Translations under genes and position numbers: made by a program
Notes under the pieces: generated by a model
Database searches by the model: none
What the model was told of the DNA's origin: nothing
The model's input: the letters and a program-made list of their open reading frames with translations, nothing else
Source: Selenomonas sp. GACV-9
GTDB lineage: Bacteria; Bacillota; Negativicutes; Selenomonadales; Selenomonadaceae
Assembly: GCA_900116485.1 (NCBI GenBank)
Contig: FPAX01000009.1
Span: 1-64,000, forward strand
DNA: 64,000 bases
Direction of reading: 5' to 3'
Part shown: positions 36,738 to 45,968 of the stretch, in pieces
Numbering within the stretch: position 1 is the stretch's first letter
Layout of the letters: each line of letters starts with the position of its first letter

Positions 36738-38111
36738 GTGCAGATAAAAGTAGTCAAGGCTCCCTCGATGAAGGAAGCCATGCAGCAGGTAAAGGAAGAA
36801 TTGGGACCAGATGCGGTCATCCTGCATACGAAAAAATACCGGGAGGGTGGCTTCCTGGGATATCATAGTTCGGAGGTCGTTGAGGTTACTGCCGCGATTG
36901 AAGAAGCAGACGCAAGGCAGGAGAAGAAGAAGGCGAAGCAGGCTCCGGCAGGCAGGCCAGCCAAGTCAATAGGCATGGGCAGCCGGTTGGACGTGGTGTC
37001 TCCGGCTGCACCGGTACTGCCGAACCAGGTTTTATCTCAGTACAAGACGAACGGGACAGAGGCAGGGGTGCGCATGGCGGAATCGCCAATCCCAGCACCT
37101 ATGTTCCAGCAAGTACAATCTACTGGACAGGCTGGTAGTAGTACGCAGCCGTCAGTTCCCAGCGCAGACCCAGTCGAAACAGCAAAACAAGAGGAAGATG
37201 TACAAGTGATGGAAAAATCAGCAGCAGAAAACGTGGCATCCAATCCGGAAGATACTGAAAAGATCCAGCGGCTTGAAGACGAGCTGGCGCAGATGAAGGC
37301 AATGCTGGCGCAGGTGATGAGCAAGGACCAGCCGAAGGATCAGGTATCCATACAGGAAGCCCTGCGCCGTCAGGAAGTGGAGGAAGACCTGCTCAAGGAT
37401 ATGGCCGCGCAGCTGCCGGCGGGCGATACGCTGCTTGACAGCCGTGATGAGCGGGCTGCGGATGTGCTGGCCGGCTATCTGGGTGAGGCGATGAATTTCT
37501 CTGAGGGCATCACGCTCAATAAGCATGGTGTACGCATCGTGGCCTTGATTGGCGCTACTGGCGTCGGCAAGACGACGACATTGGCAAAGATTGCGGCCAG
37601 GTTCGTACTGGAGAAGAATATCCGTGCAGCGCTTATCACGGCGGATACCTACCGCATTTCGGCTGTCGAACAGCTAAAGACCTACTCGGATATCATCGGC
37701 CTGCCTCTGGAGATCGTCTATTCGCCAGATGAGCTCAAGGTGGCTATCCATAAGCATCGTGATAAGGATCTGATCCTTATCGATACGGCGGGACGCAGCC
37801 AGCATAACGAATATCAGATGAAGGAACTGCAGGATTTCCTGGCAGTGAATTCTCATATCGAGTGCCATCTGGTAATGAGTGCGACGACGAAAAGCCGTGA
37901 TGCAGCTGATATCCTTGAGAAGTTTTCGGTCTGTGAGCCGGATCGGGTCATCTTCACGAAAACCGATGAGACCAGCAGTGTCGGACTCATACTGAATCTG
38001 CTGGCCCAGCGGGACATCGCGTTGTCCTTCCTGACGAATGGACAGAGTGTTCCCGATGATATCGTACCGGCGACACCGGTGAAACTCGCTGAATTGCTGT
38101 TGAGGGAATAA
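36738..38111 (+). CDS. flhF: flagellar GTPase FlhF
   Basis: An SRP-family GTPase that sets flagellar position. 457 residues: B domain (1-240, low complexity with a Gln/Glu coiled coil), N domain, then G domain with GATGVGKTTTLAKIAA, DTYRISAVEQLKTY, DTAGRSQHN and TKTDETSSVG. Start GTG 36738, immediately after flhA; its SD GGGGTGGTGAAG lies in the flhA end. Confidence 0.96.
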   Translation: MQIKVVKAPSMKEAMQQVKEELGPDAVILHTKKYREGGFLGYHSSEVVEVTAAIEEADARQEKKKAKQAPAGRPAKSIGMGSRLDVVSPAAPVLPNQVLSQYKTNGTEAGVRMAESPIPAPMFQQVQSTGQAGSSTQPSVPSADPVETAKQEEDVQVMEKSAAENVASNPEDTEKIQRLEDELAQMKAMLAQVMSKDQPKDQVSIQEALRRQEVEEDLLKDMAAQLPAGDTLLDSRDERAADVLAGYLGEAMNFSEGITLNKHGVRIVALIGATGVGKTTTLAKIAARFVLEKNIRAALITADTYRISAVEQLKTYSDIIGLPLEIVYSPDELKVAIHKHRDKDLILIDTAGRSQHNEYQMKELQDFLAVNSHIECHLVMSATTKSRDAADILEKFSVCEPDRVIFTKTDETSSVGLILNLLAQRDIALSFLTNGQSVPDDIVPATPVKLAELLLRE

Positions 38112-38112
38112 G

Positions 38113-39027
38113 ATGGGAGATCAGGCGCAAAGACTTCGCCAGCTGGTTGGCGATAAAACGGAATACCCGACAGATTACAGTGTACGCAGCGCAGCTGATC
38201 CAGCAGAATTGCGCACTGGTGCCCTGGGCACCAGAGTATTGGCTGTGACGAGTGGCAAAGGCGGCGTCGGTAAGACGAACCTTACGGTCAATCTGGCAAT
38301 TGCGCTGGGGATGGCTGGACAACGCGTTCTCGTCATCGATGCAGATCTGGGCATGGCGAATGTTGATGTGGTGCTGGGCAGCATGTCGCGCAAACATTTG
38401 CTGCATCTGCTGGAAGATGGTACGGAACTGCAGGATGTCGTGATGCATGGGCCCTATGGTGTCAATTACATCTCCGGAGGATCGGGCATCGAGAAGGCAG
38501 CAGAATTCACGATCGAGGAGCGGCAGCGTCTGATGCAGAAACTGACTGGCTGCGCAGAGTTGGCGGATATCATCCTTATTGATACGGGGGCTGGTCTTGG
38601 CAAGAATGTTATGGATTTCATCCTTGCTGCTGATGAGGTCCTGCTTGTGACAACGCCAGAACCGACAGCCTTGACCGATGCCTATGCTGTCATGAAGGCG
38701 TACAGTATGTATGCGAGCCATCAGAATATCCGGCTGGTTGTGAACCGCGTCTACGATGAGGCAGAAAGCCGTGAGGTAGTGGCAAAACTGCAGCAGACGT
38801 CGGAGCGTTTCCTGAACATGCCGATTGATTGCCTTGGATATATTTTCGAGGATACAGCCGTCATGCGGTCGGTGCGCAAGCAGACACCGTTTTTGGTAGC
38901 GCATCCTGGCAGTACGGCGGCACGGTGCATACAGGCTATGACCAATAGTGTCCTGTATGGCAGCAAGATGAAGGTTACGCAGGGGTGGAGAGGATTTTTG
39001 CGACAAATTTTTAGTTTTTCGCGTTAA
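38113..39027 (+). CDS. flhG: flagellar number regulator FlhG (YlxH), MinD-like ATPase
   Basis: Limits flagellar number and activates FlhF. 304 residues. The N-terminal DQAQRLRQLV matches the DQAxxLR peptide that stimulates FlhF GTPase. The ATPase core has the deviant Walker A TSGKGGVGKTNLTVNLA and DADLGMANVDVVLG. A C-terminal basic/hydrophobic helix (WRGFLRQIFSFSR) probably targets the membrane. It starts 1 nt after flhF. Confidence 0.95.
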   Translation: MGDQAQRLRQLVGDKTEYPTDYSVRSAADPAELRTGALGTRVLAVTSGKGGVGKTNLTVNLAIALGMAGQRVLVIDADLGMANVDVVLGSMSRKHLLHLLEDGTELQDVVMHGPYGVNYISGGSGIEKAAEFTIEERQRLMQKLTGCAELADIILIDTGAGLGKNVMDFILAADEVLLVTTPEPTALTDAYAVMKAYSMYASHQNIRLVVNRVYDEAESREVVAKLQQTSERFLNMPIDCLGYIFEDTAVMRSVRKQTPFLVAHPGSTAARCIQAMTNSVLYGSKMKVTQGWRGFLRQIFSFSR

Positions 39028-39045
39028 ACATGGAGGAACTTTACT

Positions 39046-39738
39046 ATGGCGGGCGAATTAATAAAAGCAAGGGATGTCTTAAAGATTGGCCAGCGCGTGG
39101 AGTTTTTTGTCGAAGCGAGCGATGAACGCCATGCAAGCCGTATCGAGGGCATGACGGATGAAGAACTGATCGTGGCAATGCCGATGAGCAGCAAGCATGT
39201 GCCTATCATTCCACTTAGTGGATCGCACTTATATGGAGTGGCAGTAGGCAGGCAGTGCCAATATCGTTTCTTCACGACTTTTCACGAGACAGGGATGCTC
39301 GATGAACGCATTGCCGTCTGGTATATCAGTTTTCCAGAAGAAGTTGAGCGGCATCAGAATCGCGAGTTTGTCCGTGTGAAGGTCAATCTGCCGGTGATGG
39401 TACGGCTTATCGATGAGGAAGGAACCATCCTGTCGCCGGTGACGACTCGGATGGTCGATCTCAGCGGCAATGGGATCTGCTTTGCGCTGGATCGGGAGGT
39501 CAAGCCTGGCATGCAGGCAGCGCTTTCGCTTGACAGCATCCCGGGCGTGGGCTCGATTGAGCAGATGTGCAAGGTGGCCAGCTGCAGGAAAATCGAGAAG
39601 GATGATGGTGAGTACGTATATCACATCGGTGCATCGTTCCAGCATCTGCCACGCGCCGTGAGCAATCAGATTGTCCATTACCTGTTTACCGTACAGCGGA
39701 CAACGATTGCTAAGGGAATCAACAAGAAGGACTTGTAA
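39046..39738 (+). CDS. YcgR-type PilZ protein (c-di-GMP flagellar brake)
   Basis: 230 residues: a YcgR-N-like beta domain (about 10-105) and a C-terminal PilZ domain with the c-di-GMP motif RHQNREFVRV (RxxxR) and DLSGNGICF (D/NxSxxG). YcgR/MotI bind c-di-GMP and slow the motor. Sitting between flhG and cheB, it gives the motor a c-di-GMP input; a diguanylate cyclase lies 11 kb downstream. GGAGG precedes the ATG. Confidence 0.9.
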   Translation: MAGELIKARDVLKIGQRVEFFVEASDERHASRIEGMTDEELIVAMPMSSKHVPIIPLSGSHLYGVAVGRQCQYRFFTTFHETGMLDERIAVWYISFPEEVERHQNREFVRVKVNLPVMVRLIDEEGTILSPVTTRMVDLSGNGICFALDREVKPGMQAALSLDSIPGVGSIEQMCKVASCRKIEKDDGEYVYHIGASFQHLPRAVSNQIVHYLFTVQRTTIAKGINKKDL

Positions 39739-39762
39739 GGAGTTCTGAATGGGGGGAGCAGG

Positions 39763-40968
39763 ATGATTCGTGTCTTGGTTGCCGATGATTCAGCATTTAT
39801 GCGAAAAGTCTTAGCAGACCTGTTCCAAAAACAGCCGGACTTCGATGTAGTCGGGACGGCAATGGATGGCAAGGATGCGGTCAAGAAGGTAAAGCAGCTC
39901 AAGCCTGATCTGGTGACGATGGATGTCAACATGCCGGTCATGGATGGCATCAACGCATTAGCTGTCATCATGGAATCGTGTCCGGTGCCGATAGTTATGC
40001 TGAGCAGCTTGACACAGAAGGGAACGGATGCTACAATTCGGGCATTGAGCCTTGGCGCGGTGGATTTTATCAGCAAGGCCGGTGGATCGATCTCGCGCAT
40101 TGATGACATCGAGGAGGAAATCCTTGCCAAATGCCGCAATGCTGCCAGGGCGCACGTCCATCGAACGTCCATGGCAGTGAAGTCGCAGGCAGTGGCATCA
40201 GTACCACCTGCCATGAAACGGGGAGAGCTTCCGCGTCGGCAGGGAATGAAGCTTACTACGCCGGCTGTAGCTCAGCCACCTGCCGGGCAAACGACAGGTG
40301 TAGGCGGCAAGCGGTTCAACCCACTGCTGCAGCCTCGTGCGAATGCGCCGGCAGCTGCCAGCAGGCCCGTACCTGTGATGAGCGGTTCTGTGGGAACCAG
40401 CAAGAAACTGGTAGTGATCGGCACATCGACAGGCGGGCCACAGGCATTGCAGAATGTCATAACAAGACTGCCGGGAAATCTTCCCTGCGGGGTTGTAGTG
40501 GTTCAGCATATGCCGTCAGGATTTACGAAAGCATTGGCTGACCGGTTAAACTCCATATCACAGGTGTCCGTCAAGGAAGCTGAGGATGAGGAGGTAATCC
40601 GGCCTGGCTATGTATATATTGCACCAGGAGATTTCCATCTGCGCATCAAAGAAGAAGGCGGAACACGCAAGATCAAGCTCAGTCAGGAGGCGCGGGTGGG
40701 AAACCATCGTCCGGCGGTAAATGTGATGTATGACTCAGCTGCACCATTGGGCAAGAACCTTGTGGCTGTCATCATGACAGGCATGGGGGCTGATGGCTGT
40801 GAGGGAATGAAGAAGATCAAAGCAGCTGGAGGTTACAGCATTGCGCAGAACGAGCCTACCTGTGTGGTTTATGGAATGCCAAAAGCAGTGGTGGATGCAG
40901 GGCTGGCCGATGAGATTCGGCCGTTGCAGGACATCGCCAATGCCATCGTCGAGGCTGTAAAGAGATAG
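39763..40968 (+). CDS. cheB: protein-glutamate methylesterase/deamidase CheB
   Basis: Demethylates chemoreceptors for adaptation. 401 residues: receiver domain with Asp8/Asp9 and phospho-acceptor Asp54 (LVTMDVNMPVMDG), a long linker (about 135-210), and the esterase domain with catalytic Ser in IGTSTGGPQAL, His in QHMPSGFTKALADRL and Asp in IMTGMGADG. No cheR is present in the window. Confidence 0.96.
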   Translation: MIRVLVADDSAFMRKVLADLFQKQPDFDVVGTAMDGKDAVKKVKQLKPDLVTMDVNMPVMDGINALAVIMESCPVPIVMLSSLTQKGTDATIRALSLGAVDFISKAGGSISRIDDIEEEILAKCRNAARAHVHRTSMAVKSQAVASVPPAMKRGELPRRQGMKLTTPAVAQPPAGQTTGVGGKRFNPLLQPRANAPAAASRPVPVMSGSVGTSKKLVVIGTSTGGPQALQNVITRLPGNLPCGVVVVQHMPSGFTKALADRLNSISQVSVKEAEDEEVIRPGYVYIAPGDFHLRIKEEGGTRKIKLSQEARVGNHRPAVNVMYDSAAPLGKNLVAVIMTGMGADGCEGMKKIKAAGGYSIAQNEPTCVVYGMPKAVVDAGLADEIRPLQDIANAIVEAVKR

Positions 40969-40990
40969 AAAGGATATAGGGGGAATACAA

Positions 40991-43057
40991 ATGGAAACAA
41001 ATCAGTATATGGACATGTTCTTGGATGAGTCACATGAACATTTACAGTCTTTGAACGAAGGACTGCTGAGCCTGGAGGAGAATTCAGAGGATGTGTCGGT
41101 CGTCAATGACATCTTCCGCAACGCGCATACGCTGAAAGGCATGTCGGCAACTATGGGATATAATAAGATTGCCGAGCTGACGCATGAGATGGAAGATGTT
41201 CTCGATCTTATCCGCAAAGAACAGCTCAAACTCGATGAGGATATCATCGATACGCTGTTCAAATGCTTGGATTCGCTCGAGCAGATGATCAACAGTGTAG
41301 CAGATGGTGAGTCGGAAGATGTCGTTGATGTATCCGACCTCGTGGCAAAACTCAGCTCGATCTCTAAAGGTGAGCCGGCACCGGCAGCTGCAGCACCAGC
41401 AGCTGCTGTGCCTGCGGCTGCTGCACCGGCAGCTGCTTCTGCTGGCGGCATGCAGCTTACGGATATTGACCGTGACATGCTGCGCCAGGCGAAAGAAGGC
41501 GGCATGATTGGCGTACATGTCCAGATCACGTTGTCGGAGACCTGCCTGCTCAAATCGGCACGTTCCTACATGGTAATGAATGCGCTCGATGAGATCGGCG
41601 ACGTCGTGAAGTCTGTACCTCCGGCTGAAGACCTGGAGCAGGAGAAGTTCGACCATACCTTCGATATCCTGGTCGTTACGGGGGCAGATAAGAAAGCCGT
41701 AGAGGATTCGCTGAGCAGCATTTCCGAGATTGATAAGATCCTGGTCGAGGTAGTCGATCCGGATGCACAGGCAGCCCCGGCTCCAGCTGCAGCTCCGGCT
41801 CCGGCAGCAGCGGCACCGAAAGCAGCTGCACCGGCTCCGGCAAAGAAAGAAGCAGCTCCGGCAAAGAAAGCAGCACCGGCGAAGGCAGCTCCGCCGAAGA
41901 AACAGCACCAGAGCCAGTCGGTTCGCGTTGATATCGACAAGCTCGATACGCTGATGAATCTCATGGGCGAGCTCGTCATCAACAAAGTCCGTCTTGAACA
42001 GATTGGTCAGACGCATCGTTTGGCTGAGCTCACTGAGACTCTGGAGCAGATGGATCGTGTGACGACTGACCTGCAGAACATCGTCATGAAGGTCCGCATG
42101 GTCCCGGTCAGTGCAGTATTCAATCGTTTTCCGCGCATGGTACGCGACGTTTCCAAAGAGCTCAATAAGGAAATCAACCTGACCATCGAGGGTGAGGAGA
42201 CAGAGCTCGACCGTACCGTTATCGATGAGATCGGCGATCCGATCATGCATCTTCTGCGCAACTCTCTCGACCATGGTGTCGAGCATCCGGATGAGCGCGA
42301 AGCAAAAGGCAAGCCGCGTACTGGTGAGGTCGGCCTTATTGCCCGTCATGAAGGCAACAACGTCGTCATCATGGTTACTGATGATGGCGCTGGTATCGCA
42401 GCCGACAAGATCCGCAAGAAGGCTGTCGAAAAAGGCATGATCTCGCAGGAAGATGCGGATAAGCTCGAGGATGCGGATGCAGTGCGCCTGATTTTCCTGC
42501 CTGGCTTCTCCACGGCTGAGCAGATCACGGATATCTCGGGCCGCGGCGTTGGTATGGACGTTGTCCGCAGCAAGATCGAGTCGCTTTCCGGTCATGTCGA
42601 TGTTGAGACGAAGATTGATGAAGGTTCGGTATTCAAGATCAAACTGCCGTTGACGCTCGCTATCATCCAGGCGATGCTCGTCAAGGTACAGGAAGAGATG
42701 TATGCGATTCCGCTGGGCTCGATTGACAGCACGATCAATATCCAGCCAGAGGATATCAAGACAGTAAGGAATAAGGAAGTCATTGTCCTGCGTGGTGAGA
42801 TCATCCCGATTATCCGCATGGAAGAGACGCTGCAGGTACCGCACGTCAAGGATTCGGATGAGATTTTCGTAGTCGTTGTCCATGCTGGCGAGGCTAAAGC
42901 AGGTATCGTTGTTGACAACTTGATTGGACAGCAGGAAATCGTTATCAAGACCTTGGGCAACCTGTTCGCAGGCCTCAAGATGTTCTCTGGTGCAACGGTT
43001 CTCGGCGATGGCCGTGTTGCCCTGATCCTGGATGTCGCTACGATGATGCAGCAGTAA
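40991..43057 (+). CDS. cheA: chemotaxis histidine kinase CheA
   Basis: 688 residues: P1 with phospho-His46 (NAHTLKGMSATMGY), a P2 domain (about 155-255, CheY/CheB binding) flanked by two Ala/Pro linkers (about 125-155 and 255-310, the second with repeated APAKKA units), P3 dimer helix (VDIDKLDTLMNLMGELVINK), P4 kinase with HLLRNSLDHGVEHPDER and GRGVGMDVV, and a P5 CheW-like domain. GGGGGA lies before the ATG. Confidence 0.97.
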   Translation: METNQYMDMFLDESHEHLQSLNEGLLSLEENSEDVSVVNDIFRNAHTLKGMSATMGYNKIAELTHEMEDVLDLIRKEQLKLDEDIIDTLFKCLDSLEQMINSVADGESEDVVDVSDLVAKLSSISKGEPAPAAAAPAAAVPAAAAPAAASAGGMQLTDIDRDMLRQAKEGGMIGVHVQITLSETCLLKSARSYMVMNALDEIGDVVKSVPPAEDLEQEKFDHTFDILVVTGADKKAVEDSLSSISEIDKILVEVVDPDAQAAPAPAAAPAPAAAAPKAAAPAPAKKEAAPAKKAAPAKAAPPKKQHQSQSVRVDIDKLDTLMNLMGELVINKVRLEQIGQTHRLAELTETLEQMDRVTTDLQNIVMKVRMVPVSAVFNRFPRMVRDVSKELNKEINLTIEGEETELDRTVIDEIGDPIMHLLRNSLDHGVEHPDEREAKGKPRTGEVGLIARHEGNNVVIMVTDDGAGIAADKIRKKAVEKGMISQEDADKLEDADAVRLIFLPGFSTAEQITDISGRGVGMDVVRSKIESLSGHVDVETKIDEGSVFKIKLPLTLAIIQAMLVKVQEEMYAIPLGSIDSTINIQPEDIKTVRNKEVIVLRGEIIPIIRMEETLQVPHVKDSDEIFVVVVHAGEAKAGIVVDNLIGQQEIVIKTLGNLFAGLKMFSGATVLGDGRVALILDVATMMQQ

Positions 43058-43072
43058 GAGGAGGTAGCTGAG

Positions 43073-43540
43073 ATGGCAAATGAAGAGAACATGAATGAGA
43101 TGGATGAAGGCAGACAGGTAGTAGCCTTCAAGCTTCGGGATGAGGAGTATGGTGTCAGCATACTGAATGTCCAGGAGATCCGCAATCTCACCGATATTAC
43201 CCGCGTTCCTTTTTCCGCTGATTTCATCAAGGGCGTCATCAATCTGCGCGGTTCTGTGCTGCCGGTCATTGACCTCAAGAAACGCCTGGGACTCGCGGAA
43301 ACGCCGTATACGGATGATACCCGTATCGTCACGGTGAATATCGACGATCTGCACGTCGGTATGCTTGTCGATGCAGTGACGGAAGTACTCACGATTGACA
43401 GCAAGCCGGTGGATACGAAAAAGGCGATCAATGATAAGAGCGGGTCGCGTTTCCTGAGCGGTATCGGCAATGTAGATGGCCGCTTGATCATCATGCTGAA
43501 TCTCGAAGAGATTATCGGCAATGTCGGTGATGGCAAATAA
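43073..43540 (+). CDS. cheW: chemotaxis coupling protein CheW
   Basis: Links receptors to CheA. 155 residues; a CheW domain with VVAFKLRDEEYGVSILNVQEIR, FIKGVINLRGSVLPVIDLKKRLG and GMLVDAVTEVLTI. AGAGGAGG precedes the ATG by about 8 nt, 15 nt after cheA. Confidence 0.96.
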   Translation: MANEENMNEMDEGRQVVAFKLRDEEYGVSILNVQEIRNLTDITRVPFSADFIKGVINLRGSVLPVIDLKKRLGLAETPYTDDTRIVTVNIDDLHVGMLVDAVTEVLTIDSKPVDTKKAINDKSGSRFLSGIGNVDGRLIIMLNLEEIIGNVGDGK

Positions 43541-43555
43541 CTAGATAGTATCAGT

Positions 43556-43584
43556 GAAGGGGAGGGCTACGGCACGTCCCCTTC
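43556..43584 (+). other. intercistronic hairpin between cheW and cheC
   Basis: GAAGGGGA (43556-43563) pairs with TCCCCTTC (43577-43584). No T-run follows, so it is more likely an mRNA-stability or processing element than a terminator. Confidence 0.4.
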
Positions 43585-43605
43585 CTGTAGAAGAGAGGTC
43601 CAACT

Positions 43606-44220
43606 ATGACAGATGAATTGAATCTTTCCGCCAATCAGCTTGATGCCTTGCGGGAGATTGGCAACGTTGGTGCGGGCAACTCCGCGACAGCGCTGTCGCA
43701 GGTCATCAATCGACGAATTGATATGAATGTACCAAAGGTAGCACTTGTTCCGCTCGAGGCCGTACCAGATCTGGTCGGTGGACCGGACGCTGTTGTCGTT
43801 GGTATATTCCTGCGCGTCTACGGCAAAGCACCGAGCAACATCCTGTTCCTGCTGCCGCAGAAAAGCGCGTTCTACCTGGTAGATACGCTTATGGGCAAGC
43901 CGCATGGTTCGACGACTTCGCTGGATTTCATGGATGAGTCGGCACTGATGGAGATCGGCAATATCTTGTCCGGTGCATATCTCAATGCATTCTTTACTTT
44001 CACGAAGATTACGATGCTGCCATCAATCCCTGCCTTGGCAATGGATATGGCAGGCGCAATCCTCAACGTCGTTTTGGCACAGCTGGGACAGATGGGCGAC
44101 CAGGCACTTGTCATTGAAACGGAATTCCTCTCCGAGGATGATGGCATCAATGGCCAGTTCTTCCTGGTTCCAGATCCAGGCTCGTTGAATACAATTATTG
44201 ACGCGGTAGGAGTTGAGTGA
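43606..44220 (+). CDS. cheC: CheY-P phosphatase CheC
   Basis: 204 residues with the two active-site motifs, LREIGNVGAGNSATALSQVI near the start and LMEIGNILSGAYLNAF in the middle. CheC is stimulated by CheD in Bacillus. AGAGAGG precedes the ATG. Together with FliY this cell has two CheC-type phosphatase genes here. Confidence 0.95.
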   Translation: MTDELNLSANQLDALREIGNVGAGNSATALSQVINRRIDMNVPKVALVPLEAVPDLVGGPDAVVVGIFLRVYGKAPSNILFLLPQKSAFYLVDTLMGKPHGSTTSLDFMDESALMEIGNILSGAYLNAFFTFTKITMLPSIPALAMDMAGAILNVVLAQLGQMGDQALVIETEFLSEDDGINGQFFLVPDPGSLNTIIDAVGVE

Positions 44221-44221
44221 T

Positions 44222-44707
44222 ATGGCAGATCTTATTCGAGTCGGCATGGCAGACTACAAAGTAGGCCAGGCGCCGTCCACAATAATCAGCTATGGCCTCG
44301 GCTCCTGTATCGGCATATCCCTGTACGATCCGCAGACAAAGGTCGGTGGACTCTTGCATATCATGCTGCCGGACAGCACACAGGCCAGGCCAACCGATAA
44401 CCCGGCAAAATTTGCCGATACCGGATTGCCGCTGATGCTGAAGGATGTATTGGCCTTAGGTGCTTCGCGTACACGACTGGTGGCTAAGATTGCCGGCGGT
44501 GCGCAGATGTTTGCTTTTGCCAATGCGACGGATATCATGCGAGTGGGAGCACGTAATGCCGAGGCTGCAAAGAAGATCCTGAAGGATCTGAATATCCGGC
44601 TGATTGCTGAGGATACAGGCGGCACATATGGCCGTACGGTTTCCATCGATATGGAGACCGGGGTATATAAAGTCAAGACCATAGACAAAGGTGAGAAGGA
44701 AATCTAA
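44222..44707 (+). CDS. cheD: chemoreceptor glutamine deamidase CheD
   Basis: Deamidates receptor Gln residues and binds CheC. 161 residues with the catalytic Cys in YGLGSCIGISLYDP, His in LLHIMLPDS and the AKIAGGAQMF motif. The ATG at 44222 is preferred to TTG 44213 because TAGGAG (44207-44212) abuts the latter. It begins 1 nt after cheC. Confidence 0.95.
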   Translation: MADLIRVGMADYKVGQAPSTIISYGLGSCIGISLYDPQTKVGGLLHIMLPDSTQARPTDNPAKFADTGLPLMLKDVLALGASRTRLVAKIAGGAQMFAFANATDIMRVGARNAEAAKKILKDLNIRLIAEDTGGTYGRTVSIDMETGVYKVKTIDKGEKEI

Positions 44708-44742
44708 GACACAAGCTAGATCCGTTGGGAGGTGAAGCAGCT

Positions 44743-45135
44743 TTGTTTAAAATGGGAATGTCGTTGGTATTTGCGGTTATTTCGGCGCTGATCATAGTCC
44801 TGACCGGACTCAGCAGTGATGCGAGACTGACGACGGTGCTGCTCCGCAGCCTGATTGGTTTCCTGCTGACAGGTGCCCTGGTCTGGCTGGTGACATTCAT
44901 CCTCGAGATGAAGGATATCGTTGGCTTCGATAAGAATCTGGAGCTCATAGAGTCTTTAGAGGAAGAGGAGCCCAAGAGTCCGGAAGAGTATGAAGCTGAG
45001 GATGAAGCTGAGGATGAAGCCGCAGCCGAGCAGGAAGAGCAGCAGTCAGAAGAGGAACAGGAGAATGAGCCGACGGGATTCAGACCGTTAGGCGCAGAGG
45101 ATCTCAGACATATGGAGGCGCCGCCGCAGAATTGA
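44743..45135 (+). CDS. uncharacterised two-TM protein between cheD and fliA
   Basis: I do not recognise this protein. 130 residues: two TM helices (about 5-23 and 37-58) with a short loop containing SSDARLTT, then a very acidic tail (about 75-110) and a C-terminal segment with FRPLGAEDLRHM. TTG 44743 is chosen: GGGAGGTGA (44727-44735) lies 7 nt upstream. It lies in the che operon just before sigma-28, so a part in motor or chemoreceptor-array control is possible, but unproven. Confidence 0.7.
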   Translation: MFKMGMSLVFAVISALIIVLTGLSSDARLTTVLLRSLIGFLLTGALVWLVTFILEMKDIVGFDKNLELIESLEEEEPKSPEEYEAEDEAEDEAAAEQEEQQSEEEQENEPTGFRPLGAEDLRHMEAPPQN

Positions 45136-45173
45136 TGGTGCCTGCAAGAAAATGATGGAGGGAGGACGTTCCA

Positions 45174-45941
45174 TTGGATTCTGTGGGAATGAACCAGGAT
45201 GAAAATTTGGCCGATGTCACTTCCCTTTGGCATAGCTATCTGGAACATAAGACTGTCGAGCTTCGCAACCAGCTGGCCGAGCATTATCTGCCATTGGTCA
45301 AGCTGGTTGCAGGCAGGCTTGCAATCAGCCTGCCTGCCCATGTGGATCGTGATGACCTGCTTTCCAGCGGTTTTTTCGGCCTGATGGATGCGATTGACCG
45401 GTATGACATGGAGCGCAAGAACAAGTTTGAGACGTATGCGGGAGTCCGTATACGTGGTGCAATGCTTGATTATCTGCGATCGAAAGACTGGCTGCCGGTT
45501 GCAATCCGACAGAAGATACGGCGCTATGAACAGACTGTTTACGAGCTGGAAAACCGTTTAGGACGTCCGGCAAACGATGGGGAACTTGCTGCGGAACTTG
45601 GTCTGACCGACAAGGAGCTGCATAATCTGGAAAGCCAGATCAGTGTGGCGACTGTGATTCCGCTGGATGATTACCTGCGGACAGATTCGCCAGCCTCAGG
45701 CGAAGAGGGGCCGACGGAACGCCTGGAAAAGGCAGAACTCCGCAATACGCTGGCAACGGCAATCGAACGCCTGCCAGAAAAAGAAAAAAAGGTTGTAGCG
45801 CTCTATTACTACGAAGAATTGACGTTGAAAGAAATCAGCTTGATCATGAATTTGTCCGAAGCGAGAATCTCGCAGCTCCACACCAAGGCGGTGTTCCGGC
45901 TGCGGGGATATCTGGCCAGGATGAAGGCAAGCTTAGTATAG
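45174..45941 (+). CDS. fliA: RNA polymerase sigma-28 factor (FliA/SigD)
   Basis: Directs late flagellar and chemotaxis transcription. 255 residues: region 2 with DDLLSSGFFGLMDAIDRYD, KFETYAGVRIRGAMLDYLRS, and region 4 with ALYYYEELTLKEISLIMNLSEARISQLHTKA-type helix-turn-helix (seen as LTLKEISLIMNLSEARISQL). Start TTG 45174 with GGAGGA 7 nt upstream. Confidence 0.96.
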   Translation: MDSVGMNQDENLADVTSLWHSYLEHKTVELRNQLAEHYLPLVKLVAGRLAISLPAHVDRDDLLSSGFFGLMDAIDRYDMERKNKFETYAGVRIRGAMLDYLRSKDWLPVAIRQKIRRYEQTVYELENRLGRPANDGELAAELGLTDKELHNLESQISVATVIPLDDYLRTDSPASGEEGPTERLEKAELRNTLATAIERLPEKEKKVVALYYYEELTLKEISLIMNLSEARISQLHTKAVFRLRGYLARMKASLV

Positions 45942-45968
45942 CAAATTCAGCCTTAGGGGGGACGTATC

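Noticed and set aside
41084..43354. 756-codon minus-strand open frame opposite cheA and cheW
   Set aside because: Antisense shadow of GC-skewed codons; the product is Asp/Arg/His-rich without domains.
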